From contig CAJUEJ010000011.1 of assembly GCA_910585435.1 (NCBI GenBank), positions 52,522-116,521 on the forward strand: a DNA stretch of 64,000 nt, given 5' to 3'. This DNA comes from an uncultured Hungatella sp. GTDB taxonomy: Bacteria; Bacillota; Clostridia; Lachnospirales; Lachnospiraceae. The first letter of the stretch is position 1; every line of letters starts with the position of its first letter. The notes under the pieces are model-generated. The model was not told the origin of the DNA and did not search any database. It saw only the letters and a list, made by a program, of their open reading frames with translations. The position numbers and the translations under genes are program-made. This document shows positions 7,185 to 16,178 of this stretch, one piece after another.

Positions 7185-10100
7185 TTATATCCTATACAAT
7201 TTCTCAAAATACCCTATGAGAATCTCCTTCATATGATGGTATCGCCTTGCATAGGAATTTTCAATCCGAATCAGTTCCAGCCCATGCTGCCTGCATATCT
7301 CCTGCTTTTTCTCATCTCTGCGCCTTACCACCATATCTTCCATATGCTCTTTCCCATCCAGCTCAATGGCCAGAATCGGAATCTCCCGCTTATCCCTGTT
7401 CCTCTCATACACGACAAAATCAAATCTTCCTGAATAGAAAAGCTCCGGGTTCACTGTCGTATCTTCAAACACATGAGAGATTCCCACCTCTTTATGAATC
7501 ACGCACCTGCGTCCCCCATACAGAATATTGTCCAGGGCATGGTTTAAATTTTCCAGAAATGCCTCTTCTGTCTCACTGCTGTAGGGCTTTACCCCCAGCG
7601 CCCGTGACTCCACGGTCTTGGGTGTCACCTTTGATACTCCCTTTGTTTTTGCATACTCCACCAGCTCATAAAGGTCATCTTTCTCCTCCGGATTTCTGAG
7701 ACGCTCCATATTTTTACTGCTGCCCAGGATCACCAGCTGTTCTCTGGCCCTTGAGGTGGCAACATTGATTAATTCCCTGTTATTCTTCAGCCACTGATAG
7801 GTTCCTTTGTGGCTCTGATCCGTAAGCGCCATGGAAAACAGAACCACGTCCTTCTCATCTCCCTGAAAGGCATGAACCGTGCCGCAGGTTATATCCTCTA
7901 TCCCATGCGCCTTCAACAGCTGATCAATATACTCCTTCTGGTTGACGAATGGGGTGATGACACCGATTCTCTTGTCTTTATGCTTTTCCACAAAGTCCAC
8001 TACGGCCTGGGCTTCCCCGGGAGAAGTATTTCTGCCTGACGGATAGCTGTCCCGGACCTCCATATACACAAGAGGCTCCTCAGACTTATTTTTTGTCATA
8101 ATATTCAGCTTGCTGTTGTAATATTTTTGATTGTTAAAATCAATAATTTTCCTGTCACACCGATAATGGTAGCTTAATAGGATCTCGTCGCTGACCGAAT
8201 CGCTGGCAAGAAAAGTCTTGTATATGGAGTTCTTCAGGTAATCATATTCTTTTGTCACAGAATAATTTTTCCGCAGTATGGCATTGTCCTTTGGATCCAG
8301 AAGAATCACCGGGCTTAACTGCTGGGGATCTCCTACCAGAAGCAGATTCTCCCCGCGGATGATGGGAATCAGGCCGATTGCCAGATTGCACTGGCTGGCC
8401 TCATCCATAACTACCATATCAAAATGAGGCCCCGGCTCCCCCAGCTTGTGGGCTGAAATGCAGGTAGTTCCCACAATGGGAAAGATCCGCTGAAATTTCT
8501 TCAGATTCCCGCTGCTTTTCAGATAATTTTCAAATGCTTCTATTCTCTCCTCCTCATTCTCCGTATACAGAATCTTCCGGAGGTCTTCATTTTTCGGCTC
8601 GTCCAGACGCTTAATATAGCTGGCCGACATATAGAACAGATATTTGAAAAATTCCTCCCTGTCATCCGCTAAAAGCTCCAGGGCCTGTGCATCTGTCACA
8701 AGTCCCACTGTTTCCAGCCGTCTGTTCACCTGATAAAGCTGACGGCCCTCCAGCTCTGTGGTAAAGGTCAGCTGGCGGTTTGAGCCGATAAGCTTTTCCA
8801 GCGCCTCTTTCCGCTCTGTCAGATCCAGATATTCCTCACGCCGCTTTAAAAGAGCAGTCAGCTCCCTGGTTCTGCGGATCTTGTCTCCTCTGTTCTTCTC
8901 CAGTGTGTTGGAAAAAATCTTTATCTGCCTGACCTTCTCATAAAGCTCTTTCATATAAATCAATGCGGCTTTGTCCTTCTCCCGGCTTCCCAGCCTTACC
9001 ACAGGGAAAGGAATGACCTGCCCCTGGTATCTGAAATTTATCAGGGCTTCAAAGACTCCGTCAATGGGATGATTGTTGTAGGATACGAACAAAACCGTCT
9101 TCTGGTTGAAAAATGCAGTGGCGATGGCATTGATGATGGTGTTGGTCTTCCCGGTTCCCGGCGGTCCCTGGACGTAGGTCAGAGGGTATTTCATAGCCTT
9201 GTGAATCGCCAGCAGCTGATCCAGATTGACCCGGTTGTTTATCAGGGCGATGGGATACTCCTTTCTCCGGTCCGGCCGGTTTAAAAGGTCTCCGAAAAAA
9301 GCCTTCACCGGGTAGGTCACCTTCCCTTTGTCATACATGTCCAGTATGCCTTTGTACTCCCTGTTCAGATCCGCCTGTATCCGCCCTTCTATGGCAATCA
9401 CATATGGCATGTCGTCCACACCCTGTATCTGCCGGCTGTATGCGGTGATTCTATCTTTGATAAGCTCCTGGTTGGATTCGAATGCGTCCAGCAGCTGGTA
9501 ATCACCTGGATCCATAAATTTCCGGATGCTCAGCCTCTCCCCGTCTACAGTAAATTCCCGGCATACCGTAATCTCCTTAGCCGGAACCAGGCTTCTGGCC
9601 CGGACATCCAGATACAGCTTCCGATAAGCCAGAACATACAGGCCTTTTTTGGTGTGAAGGCTTAAAACATTCATGGCAAGCTGCTGCATTTTCAAAGGCT
9701 CCGGTTTGCCGGCTTCTCCGCCCCCGGCCTGTGTCGGCTTGCTGCCGGCTGCTCTGTCACCTGTCAGTTTACCGCCCTCTCCCCCCGTTGTTCCTTCTCC
9801 CCTGTCGCCTCCCGTTTTTCGCTGGCCTGTTCCCGTCTCTGCCTTCCTCTGAAAATTCCTTACAATCTCGGCAAACTGCCTGTCATCCAGACAGTATGCA
9901 CCCTGTATAAAAGAATCCGAATCCAGATGGCTGATAAGCCCATAGTCCGTCCTGTAAGGGGTCGTATCCAGGCGGCTGCAGTCTATAAGATAGTTAAGAA
10001 TCTTTAAATTGGAAACATGATTGAAAATGGTCTGATATTTTTCCGGATTGTAAAGAATATCCTCCAAAAGCTTAGGGTTAGTCTCATAGTAAGACCCTTC

Positions 10101-10322
10101 TATCACCTGGCTGGACTGAATGGAATCTATATATATGGAAAGCTCCTGCAAAGTATGCTGCATCAAATGAAAACCGTCGCCAACCAACATCCGCTTAGAC
10201 ACACGGATATCCCTGACGGCGATCCAGTAACTGGTGATATTCTGGTCTTTATTTTTATATTCCACACTGAGCCATCGACCTTCATGAATGGCCTTGAAAA
10301 TATCCCTGCTGATTTTGTTCAT
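7185..10322 (-). CDS. SF1 helicase (Upf1-like, AAA_11/AAA_12) with C-terminal DUF2726 nuclease-like domain
   Basis: 1045 residues from the ATG at 10322, which has AAAGGGG six bases upstream; an open frame continues to 10472 but lacks a convincing ribosome-binding site. The N-terminus (ISRDIFKAIHEGRWLSVEYKN) resembles a small nucleic-acid or ligand-binding domain. Helicase motifs: Walker A GPPGTGKTNTI (~387), Walker B/DEASQ box VVMDEASQCN (~640), motif V HAFQGDEKDVV (~818) and motif VI NVATSRAREQLVILG. Residues ~920-1045 match DUF2726 (PELFYSGRFDFVVY, LAIELDGKEH, RRDEKKQEICRQHGL), a PD-(D/E)xK-type endonuclease-like fold. A Gly/Thr-rich low-complexity insert (~165-205, DNA 9715-9840) interrupts the N-terminal third. 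Helicase-nuclease fusions act in DNA repair or defence; which applies here is unknown. Confidence 0.8.
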   Translation of the reverse strand: MNKISRDIFKAIHEGRWLSVEYKNKDQNITSYWIAVRDIRVSKRMLVGDGFHLMQHTLQELSIYIDSIQSSQVIEGSYYETNPKLLEDILYNPEKYQTIFNHVSNLKILNYLIDCSRLDTTPYRTDYGLISHLDSDSFIQGAYCLDDRQFAEIVRNFQRKAETGTGQRKTGGDRGEGTTGGEGGKLTGDRAAGSKPTQAGGGEAGKPEPLKMQQLAMNVLSLHTKKGLYVLAYRKLYLDVRARSLVPAKEITVCREFTVDGERLSIRKFMDPGDYQLLDAFESNQELIKDRITAYSRQIQGVDDMPYVIAIEGRIQADLNREYKGILDMYDKGKVTYPVKAFFGDLLNRPDRRKEYPIALINNRVNLDQLLAIHKAMKYPLTYVQGPPGTGKTNTIINAIATAFFNQKTVLFVSYNNHPIDGVFEALINFRYQGQVIPFPVVRLGSREKDKAALIYMKELYEKVRQIKIFSNTLEKNRGDKIRRTRELTALLKRREEYLDLTERKEALEKLIGSNRQLTFTTELEGRQLYQVNRRLETVGLVTDAQALELLADDREEFFKYLFYMSASYIKRLDEPKNEDLRKILYTENEEERIEAFENYLKSSGNLKKFQRIFPIVGTTCISAHKLGEPGPHFDMVVMDEASQCNLAIGLIPIIRGENLLLVGDPQQLSPVILLDPKDNAILRKNYSVTKEYDYLKNSIYKTFLASDSVSDEILLSYHYRCDRKIIDFNNQKYYNSKLNIMTKNKSEEPLVYMEVRDSYPSGRNTSPGEAQAVVDFVEKHKDKRIGVITPFVNQKEYIDQLLKAHGIEDITCGTVHAFQGDEKDVVLFSMALTDQSHKGTYQWLKNNRELINVATSRAREQLVILGSSKNMERLRNPEEKDDLYELVEYAKTKGVSKVTPKTVESRALGVKPYSSETEEAFLENLNHALDNILYGGRRCVIHKEVGISHVFEDTTVNPELFYSGRFDFVVYERNRDKREIPILAIELDGKEHMEDMVVRRRDEKKQEICRQHGLELIRIENSYARRYHHMKEILIGYFEKLYRI

Positions 10323-10604
10323 AAGCAACCCCTTTACGCTGCCATCATTATATTCTGCGGGAGGGAAAAAAGCAATGGGATTGTGTAAAATCAGGTTGAA
10401 ACTGCTTGAATCCAATATAGGTGTATAGTTATTGCAGCTGATTTTCTCATCAATATGGATTTCTTCTGTCATTGATATTGCCAGGATGCTTTAAGAAGGA
10501 AACGATTGGGGGAAAGGAGGTTGTTTTGGAGGATAAGGAAGTCTACAGAACTCTGATAATTGCAGGAAACCACCTTTTTGTTTGAATTGAGATTATATAA
10601 ATTA

Positions 10605-10634
10605 TTGGACTTTGTGTTTTGCTTATGCTATACT
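10605..10634 (+). promoter_or_regulatory. Extended -10 promoter of the 63-residue orphan gene
   Basis: TTGGAC (10605-10610), 18-bp spacer, TATACT (10629-10634) preceded by TGC. It precedes a strong ribosome-binding site by ~25 bases. The remainder of 10323-10604 holds only the possible N-terminal extension of the helicase frame. Confidence 0.65.
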
Positions 10635-10676
10635 ATTTTTAACTTAATAAATCATTTTTTCCAAGGAGGTGTGATA

Positions 10677-10868
10677 ATGCCTAGTAATGGTGAAATTATA
10701 AAAGATGTGGTTGAACAATTTCAGAAAGTGCAATTTCATATGGAACATGCCAAAGAAGAAAATGCAATGAAAACATATAATGGATTAAGAAAAGATTACC
10801 GTTCCTTAAAAGCTGTTTTAACTTCTTTAGGTGTAAATCTGACTGATATTGACGAAATAAAAGAATAG
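10677..10868 (+). CDS. Small hypothetical protein (63 aa)
   Basis: The ATG at 10677 is preceded by AAGGAGG (10663-10669). The 63-residue product is hydrophilic and predicted to be largely helical (EIIKDVVEQFQKVQFHMEH, then ENAMKTYNGLRKDYRSLKAV), ending in an acidic tail; no signal peptide, membrane segment or cysteines. I do not recognise the family. It is monocistronic, with its own extended -10 promoter and a perfect 10-bp hairpin after the stop, at the border between the conserved helicase region and the AT-rich polysaccharide locus. Its codons are AT-rich like the locus. The strong expression signals make it a likely real gene. Confidence 0.65.
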   Translation: MPSNGEIIKDVVEQFQKVQFHMEHAKEENAMKTYNGLRKDYRSLKAVLTSLGVNLTDIDEIKE

Positions 10869-10884
10869 CTAAATATTGCTAGTT

Positions 10885-10920
10885 CAGGACGCAAGCTTAT
10901 CATATGTGGTTTGCGTCCTG
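10885..10920 (+). terminator. Hairpin downstream of the 63-residue gene
   Basis: Perfect 10-bp inverted repeat CAGGACGCAA (10885-10894) and TTGCGTCCTG (10911-10920), 16-base loop, beginning 17 bases after the stop codon. No T-run follows, so it may be a weak terminator, an RNA-stabilising stem or a regulator-binding palindrome. Confidence 0.5.
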
Positions 10921-10967
10921 ATTCCCAGCTCATCTGATCATACCTATTAGAATCCTCCAACAGCCGA

Positions 10968-11085
10968 TTAAAAACAGAATTCCTTTGGGTCGTTGACAGT
11001 CATTTCCATACGTAGGCAGCTGAATTTATCGTACATCTTGATACTGTTTGACTTCATTTTAACATTGCCAATATCACTGATCTGA
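10968..11085 (-). pseudogene. Remnant of a conserved protein (SNSIKMYDK fragment)
   Basis: The minus strand reads ~38 codons without a start: an ISDIGNVKMKSNSIKMYDK stretch and then LRMEMTVNDPKEF, ending in a stop at 10968. This is strongly protein-like and resembles from memory the MYDK/VLRxExTxNxPxEF region of a conserved family often found near mobile DNA. Both ends are missing, so it is a decayed fragment. Apart from this, 10921-11176 shows no gene; no good terminator for the locus end is visible. Confidence 0.35.
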
Positions 11086-11176
11086 AAAATGTATTAGATA
11101 TATTTTATCTCAAGAAATCTCAAATATATAGAGTATTACGTTTATAGTTGTTACCATCAATTAATATCAGCCCTGT

Positions 11177-12307
11177 CTATTTTGCAGAAATAGTGCTACA
11201 AAGCGGTTCACAAAAACCAGTTTCTATGATGTCAGCGATACGAATTGATGCTCTCCCATCTCCGTAAGGGTTAATGGCACAAGACATTTTTTCATAATGT
11301 TTTTTATCATTTAATAGCCTTGAAAACTCAGCATAGATAGTTTCTTCATCCGTTCCTACCAGTTTTAGCGTTCCTGCTTCGATTCCTTCCGGTCGCTCTG
11401 TGGTATCACGCATTACCAAAACCGGCTTTCCTAATGCTGGTGCTTCCTCCTGAATACCGCCGCTATCTGTAAGAATTAGATAACAAGCTTTCATGAAATT
11501 GTGAAAATCGAGAACATCAAGAGGTTCTATCATCCGGATACGTTCTTCATCCTTAAACACGGCTTCCGCAATAGTACGAATAGCCGGATTCATATGAATT
11601 GGATAGATTGCTTTTACATCATCATGTTCATCAAGTACCCTTTTAATTGCCTTAAACATATGTACCATAGGCTTTCCGAGATTTTCACGCCGATGAGCAG
11701 TTATAAGTATTAAACGAGAATCTTTACACCATTCCAATTCAGGATGGGTGTAATCATTACGAATTGTTGTTTGTAGTGCATCAATGGCCGTATTTCCGGT
11801 AATAAAGATTCTGCTCTCTTTCTTCCCCTCTCTGACCAAATTCTCCGCGGCTCTCTTTGTCGGAGCAAAATTAAAAGCTGCTATAGAACCTACCGCTTCT
11901 CGATTGAATTCCTCCGGATAAGGACTATAGATGTTATAAGTACGTAATCCTGCTTCCACATGGCCGACCGGAATTTGAAGGTAAAATGCAGCAAGAGATG
12001 TTGCAAAGGTAGTACTTGTGTCACCATGGACAAGAACAATGTCAGGTTTTTCCTTTTCTAAAACAGATTTCATTCCGTTTAACACACCTATTGTAATATC
12101 GAATAACGTCTGTTTATCTTTCATGATCGAAAGGTTATAATTAGGAACCACTTCAAATGCTCTCAAAACCTGTTCAAGCATCGAACGGTGTTGTCCCGTG
12201 ACACACACAACCGTCTGTAAATTAGGGCGATGTTTTAACTCCAATATAAGTGGGCACATTTTTATTGCTTCTGGCCTTGTGCCGAAGACTAGCATTATTT
12301 TTTTCAA
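11177..12307 (-). CDS. wecB: UDP-N-acetylglucosamine 2-epimerase (non-hydrolysing)
   Basis: 376 residues, last gene of the polysaccharide locus. It carries the MLVFGTRPEAIKM start, VHGDTSTTFA, GHVEAGLRT, TAHRRENLGKP and LTDSGGIQEEAPALGKPVLV motifs of WecB/MnaA epimerases, including the His/Glu/Asp active-site set. It interconverts UDP-GlcNAc and UDP-ManNAc in the cytosol, the substrate for the WecC-like dehydrogenase at 26425-27645 in the same locus. The start is a TTG at 12307, with AGGAGAG about ten bases upstream; ATG at codon 5 is an alternative. Confidence 0.93.
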   Translation of the reverse strand: MKKIMLVFGTRPEAIKMCPLILELKHRPNLQTVVCVTGQHRSMLEQVLRAFEVVPNYNLSIMKDKQTLFDITIGVLNGMKSVLEKEKPDIVLVHGDTSTTFATSLAAFYLQIPVGHVEAGLRTYNIYSPYPEEFNREAVGSIAAFNFAPTKRAAENLVREGKKESRIFITGNTAIDALQTTIRNDYTHPELEWCKDSRLILITAHRRENLGKPMVHMFKAIKRVLDEHDDVKAIYPIHMNPAIRTIAEAVFKDEERIRMIEPLDVLDFHNFMKACYLILTDSGGIQEEAPALGKPVLVMRDTTERPEGIEAGTLKLVGTDEETIYAEFSRLLNDKKHYEKMSCAINPYGDGRASIRIADIIETGFCEPLCSTISAK

Positions 12308-12333
12308 AATTGTATATCTCTCCTATTATTATT

Positions 12334-13458
12334 TTATCTACACCTATTTCCAAAAACATAGTTATGCTGGACATAATAGTTAAAGAAAAACAAGATCCCT
12401 TCTACGACAGCCTTAAGAATTATAATCCTTCCAGATAGTATCCTCGATAATACAGAAATCATCATTGCAGAAACAACACCTGATACAAGTACCAACAATA
12501 AATATCTTAACAGCTGCATCAATATATCTCCTTCTGTTTTAAACACAGCCTTTCGATTAATACTAAAATTTATTGTTGTTGAGCCTAATCTGCCAAGAGC
12601 CATAGCTATCCACAGATTGATACCAGACTTTGTAGAAAGTGAAAAAATTGTAAAATCAACTAAAACGGCAAGAAAAGAGCTTAATGTATAGGAGAATATC
12701 GACTGATATATCATCAAAGAATCTCGAAACGGATCAAAATGAGTCTTATGAGCCTGCCTTGAATCGTATATGGTTTCAATAGGAATCTCTATTAAATCAT
12801 AATTTTCATTAGCCTTTAATAAGACATTTGTTTCATAATCAAAACGTTCTCCTTTAATTGTCAGGCATTCATGCATTAGGGATCTTGGTATCCCCCTAAG
12901 CCCAGTTTGTGTATCAGAAATTTTTATTCCGCATAAGTACTTAAACAGTCTTCTAGTCAGATCGTTTCCCACCCTGCTCTTCCAGGGAACCTTATTTCTA
13001 TCAAATTTTCTACATCCCAGTATCAAACAATTATAATTCCTTACAAGATTGTCTTTACAATTTATTATATCTCTAATCATATGTTGTCCATCTGAATCAG
13101 CAGTTACTACTCCCATAGCATCAGGAAACTTATATAAGATATAGTTGAATGTATCTTTTAAGCTCCTACCTTTTCCAAGATTTTCTACATGTACAAGTAC
13201 AATCACATTCTTAAGTTGTCTTACTTCGTTAAAAATCTTTTCATATTTCTTTCCACTTCCATCATCCACAACAATTATTTTTTGAGATGTCTGTTCTGAT
13301 AGGATCCGAATCATAGTTTGAAAATTCTCTCCTGGTTCATATACCGGTATGACTATAGGGGTAATTGTATTCATAGTTTCCTTATCCTCTTCTGCCAAAA
13401 TACATCTATCTTGTTTATCTAATTTGTTAAAAAGTAAATATTGATTACTCTCCATCAT
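12334..13458 (-). CDS. GT2 glycosyltransferase (DPM1/GtrB-like) fused to a GtrA-like membrane domain
   Basis: 374 residues. The N-terminal GT2 domain has IPVYEPGENF, IIVVDDGSG and VVTADSDGQH (DXD-like metal site), then ETNVLLKANENYDLIEIPIETIY, like polyprenyl-phosphate sugar synthases. The C-terminal ~130 residues hold four hydrophobic helices with a GtrA signature (AMALGRLGSTTINFSINRKAVF). The product probably loads a sugar on undecaprenyl phosphate and flips it for glycan side-group addition. Start choice is uncertain: 13458 overlaps the previous stop (ATGATG), while Met29 (13374) sits directly before the GT2 core and has AAGGA upstream. Wzx/Wzy context supports a polysaccharide role. Confidence 0.85.
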   Translation of the reverse strand: MMESNQYLLFNKLDKQDRCILAEEDKETMNTITPIVIPVYEPGENFQTMIRILSEQTSQKIIVVDDGSGKKYEKIFNEVRQLKNVIVLVHVENLGKGRSLKDTFNYILYKFPDAMGVVTADSDGQHMIRDIINCKDNLVRNYNCLILGCRKFDRNKVPWKSRVGNDLTRRLFKYLCGIKISDTQTGLRGIPRSLMHECLTIKGERFDYETNVLLKANENYDLIEIPIETIYDSRQAHKTHFDPFRDSLMIYQSIFSYTLSSFLAVLVDFTIFSLSTKSGINLWIAMALGRLGSTTINFSINRKAVFKTEGDILMQLLRYLLLVLVSGVVSAMMISVLSRILSGRIIILKAVVEGILFFFNYYVQHNYVFGNRCR

Positions 13459-15109
13459 TGTTCATATCTCTTTTTAGCCCAAACAGCATACACCATAGAA
13501 ATGAGGAATGGGTTACACAAAACCAGTGGAAAATTATATCTGAAGTAGGCATTCACCGGAGATGCAACAAGACCAATCACAAAAGCAAGCATTGGAAGAA
13601 ATATTAATCTGTTTATGCGATACCTAATAGACATAAAAGCAGCAAACATCATAAACCACATATACAAACCGCAGTGCGTGATTATTCGGATCCCTGGCGT
13701 ATTAACCAAATTATTAACCAACATCCTTAATCTAGTAAGATCAAATTTATTGGAAATGCTGATTTCAAGCATCTGATTAATGTAACTCGATATAGGTGAA
13801 AGCCCTACTATAACAAAGGGTTTATTAATATAACCCGTCATCGGGTCAAAATATCCATAGGATTTTGCAACAATGACCTCTAAAAATTTAAATGGATGCT
13901 TAAGGAAAAGTCTACTATATAATCTATAAAATCTGTCTAAATCACTTTGTGATGGATTACGTTCCATATAAGCAACCTTAATGGAATCCGATATTTCTAC
14001 ATCATATTCTCTCCGCACCTTATCAATACTGATAACCCTATCAATAATATGAAGTTCATCTTCAGTTAACTCATCATAATATTCATTTAAATCCCCCCCA
14101 TTTGCAATAACGGGATAGATAGATTTTCCGTTTCATTTACTTTCATGTCTATCTGAAAAGCAGATGTTGATACAATTTGAAAAATTAAAACAAAAACTAT
14201 CGCCCCTACTCCAAGCACTGCACTAAGTTTTCTTCTTTTTGATGCAACAGCAACCGATACAATAACAAAAAGTACTGCGAGATATATTCCTGCATTTCTA
14301 AATAATGACATAAGAATAATCGAAACTGGATACAACACCTTATCAATTTTGTTAATCATACCGTTTTGATATATATTGGTAATGCATGTTAAAGCCAGTA
14401 CTATTTGAATTCCAAAATTTGTGTCTTTCCCAATTGTGATAATATAAAGCGGAACAACAGGAATTATAGCATACGAAATTACCATCAGAATAGGAATCCA
14501 TTTTGATTTAAAAATTCTACACAGACTTATAATAGAGTAAGACAAAACCAATGCCGAAGTAATCATTTGAATAATAATGTAAAGAGCAATGCCAAACTCA
14601 GGATTTCCCAATTTAGTTCCAACCAGGAAAAATCCACCTGAAAGCAAGGTTTGTAATAATGGATTTGCTTTTGTTAATACCTCTGCCCCCATAATCTGAC
14701 AAATCTGATTTCCTGTATCATACCATGCACCTCCTGGATAGGAGAGAACAAAGTATGGCATCCAAAACAAAATCAGAGTTCCAAACAGTATCCAAAAGAG
14801 TCGTTTCTCATTAAAAAACAATAATTCAGAGAATTTGCTATTTCTTTTATCAATTAAACTGCAAAAAACAAAATCAATACAAAGATTCAGAAAACTCAAG
14901 AATATAATAAGGCAACACAAACGAAAAATATCGTCAGTACTATGAATTGGATTATATACCGAATAGTTTCTATGGTTATAACCAATCAATATCGATAGAC
15001 CTTCGAGCAGAGATAATACAATAATGCTTCCCCCTATCTTTACATCTATAAATTCCTTAATCTTTTTTAAAGCAAACATATATCGTATCATCCAATGCTG
15101 CTCCTCCAT
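13455..15109 (-). pseudogene. Multi-pass membrane protein (DUF6020-like), split by a one-base frameshift in a G7 tract
   Basis: Two abutting reading frames (to 14087, and 14018-13455) make one protein. At 14093-14099 the minus strand reads AT followed by seven G; the frame then hits TAA at once. With one extra G the frame continues as MGGDLNEYYDELTEDELHII and runs without interruption into the second part, giving ~551 residues. The N-terminal part has many hydrophobic helices and a periplasm-like loop LSYPGGAWYDTGNQICQIMG, as in large membrane polysaccharide enzymes; the C-terminal part holds a long loop and more helices. The start is ATG 15109 just after the upstream stop, with AAGGTGG upstream; 15148 is possible. 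Read as a phase-OFF allele or a sequencing error in a homopolymer. Confidence 0.7.
14093..14099. repeat. Homopolymeric G7 tract (minus strand), out of frame
   Basis: Seven C on the plus strand in an AT-rich context. Eight G on the coding strand would restore the reading frame of the membrane protein gene. Confidence 0.8.
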
Positions 15110-15113
15110 TCTA

Positions 15114-16172
15114 TTAATCCACCTTCTTTTTGAGCTGCTCTTTAACATAATCTGTAGTCATAATCTTTGCAATCGTCCCATCTACATCAAGTCTCGTCGT
15201 ATTATGACTTGTATATGCTTCGTCCGCTTGCGTAGTCCCGCCATAAGTAGCCATATATTTATCATAATTCAACCCTCTTTCATCAGGCGTTACACAAAAA
15301 TATGCCCCCATATCTTCTGACCGTATTCTCTCTTCATTGGTCAAAAGTGTTTCAAATAATTTCTCGCTGTGCCTTGCACCAATAATTTTTGTCCCTGTAT
15401 CGCCAAATAACTTCTGCACTGCTTTTCCGAGCACCCCAATCGTACTGGCATCCGATTTTTGAACAAATAAGTTGCCTGGTTTTGCATGTTCAAAAGCAAA
15501 CATTACCAGGTCTACAGCTTCGTCAAGATTCATAAGAAACCGTGTCATATCAGGATCGGTAATTGTGATCGGATTTCCTGATTTTATCTGCTCTATAAAC
15601 AGCGGAATGATAGACCCCCGAGAACACATGACATTTCCGTACCTTGTACAAGATATAACTGTTCCCCCCTTCTCTGCTGCCCTTAACGCATTCGCTCTGA
15701 TTATCTTTTCCATCAGTGCTTTACTCATCCCCATTGCGTTGATGGGATATGCGGCCTTATCTGTTGAAAGACAAACAACATTTTTTACCTTTGCTTCAAT
15801 GGCAGCATTAAGCATATTCTCTGTCCCGATAATATTCGTACGCACAGCCTCCATAGGAAAGAACTCACAGCTTGGAACCTGTTTTAAAGCGGCAGCATGA
15901 AATATAAAATCCACACCGTCTACGGCATCCCGAAGAGAGTCTTTATTTCTTACATCTCCGATAAAGAAACGAACCTTTTCCGAATATTCAGGATATTTCA
16001 GTTGAAGAGTATGTCTAAGGTCATCCTGTTTCTTCTCATCCCGACTAAAAATACGGATTTCTCCAATATCCGAAGTCAGAAAACGCTTTAAAACCGTAAC
16101 TCCAAACGAACCGGTACCTCCTGTTATCATCAATATCTTTCCCTTGAAATACTCTGGTGTGCTGTTATTCAT
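15114..16172 (-). CDS. UDP-GlcNAc 4,6-dehydratase/5-epimerase (CapE/FnlA type)
   Basis: 352-residue short-chain dehydrogenase with the NAD-binding loop ILMITGGTGSFGVTVLKRF, then FSRDEKKQDDLR, FHAAALKQVPSCE, the catalytic region VCLSTDKAAYPINAMGMSKAL (modified YxxxK as Met-x-x-x-Lys, typical of CapE/FnlA/FlaA1 enzymes) and SCTRYGNVMCSRGSIIP. The C-terminal SHNTTRLDVDGTI motif matches CapE/FnlA. It removes water from UDP-GlcNAc to give a 4-keto-6-deoxy sugar, the substrate for a DegT aminotransferase or a reductase. No FnlB/CapF partner is seen, so a 4-amino-6-deoxy sugar made with the DegT proteins here is more likely than FucNAc. The ATG has AGGAG upstream. Confidence 0.88.
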   Translation of the reverse strand: MNNSTPEYFKGKILMITGGTGSFGVTVLKRFLTSDIGEIRIFSRDEKKQDDLRHTLQLKYPEYSEKVRFFIGDVRNKDSLRDAVDGVDFIFHAAALKQVPSCEFFPMEAVRTNIIGTENMLNAAIEAKVKNVVCLSTDKAAYPINAMGMSKALMEKIIRANALRAAEKGGTVISCTRYGNVMCSRGSIIPLFIEQIKSGNPITITDPDMTRFLMNLDEAVDLVMFAFEHAKPGNLFVQKSDASTIGVLGKAVQKLFGDTGTKIIGARHSEKLFETLLTNEERIRSEDMGAYFCVTPDERGLNYDKYMATYGGTTQADEAYTSHNTTRLDVDGTIAKIMTTDYVKEQLKKKVD

Positions 16173-16178
16173 CCAAAT

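Noticed and set aside
15656..15672. C6 run in the CapE-like gene as a phase-variable tract
   Set aside because: Only six bases and in frame; too short to claim.
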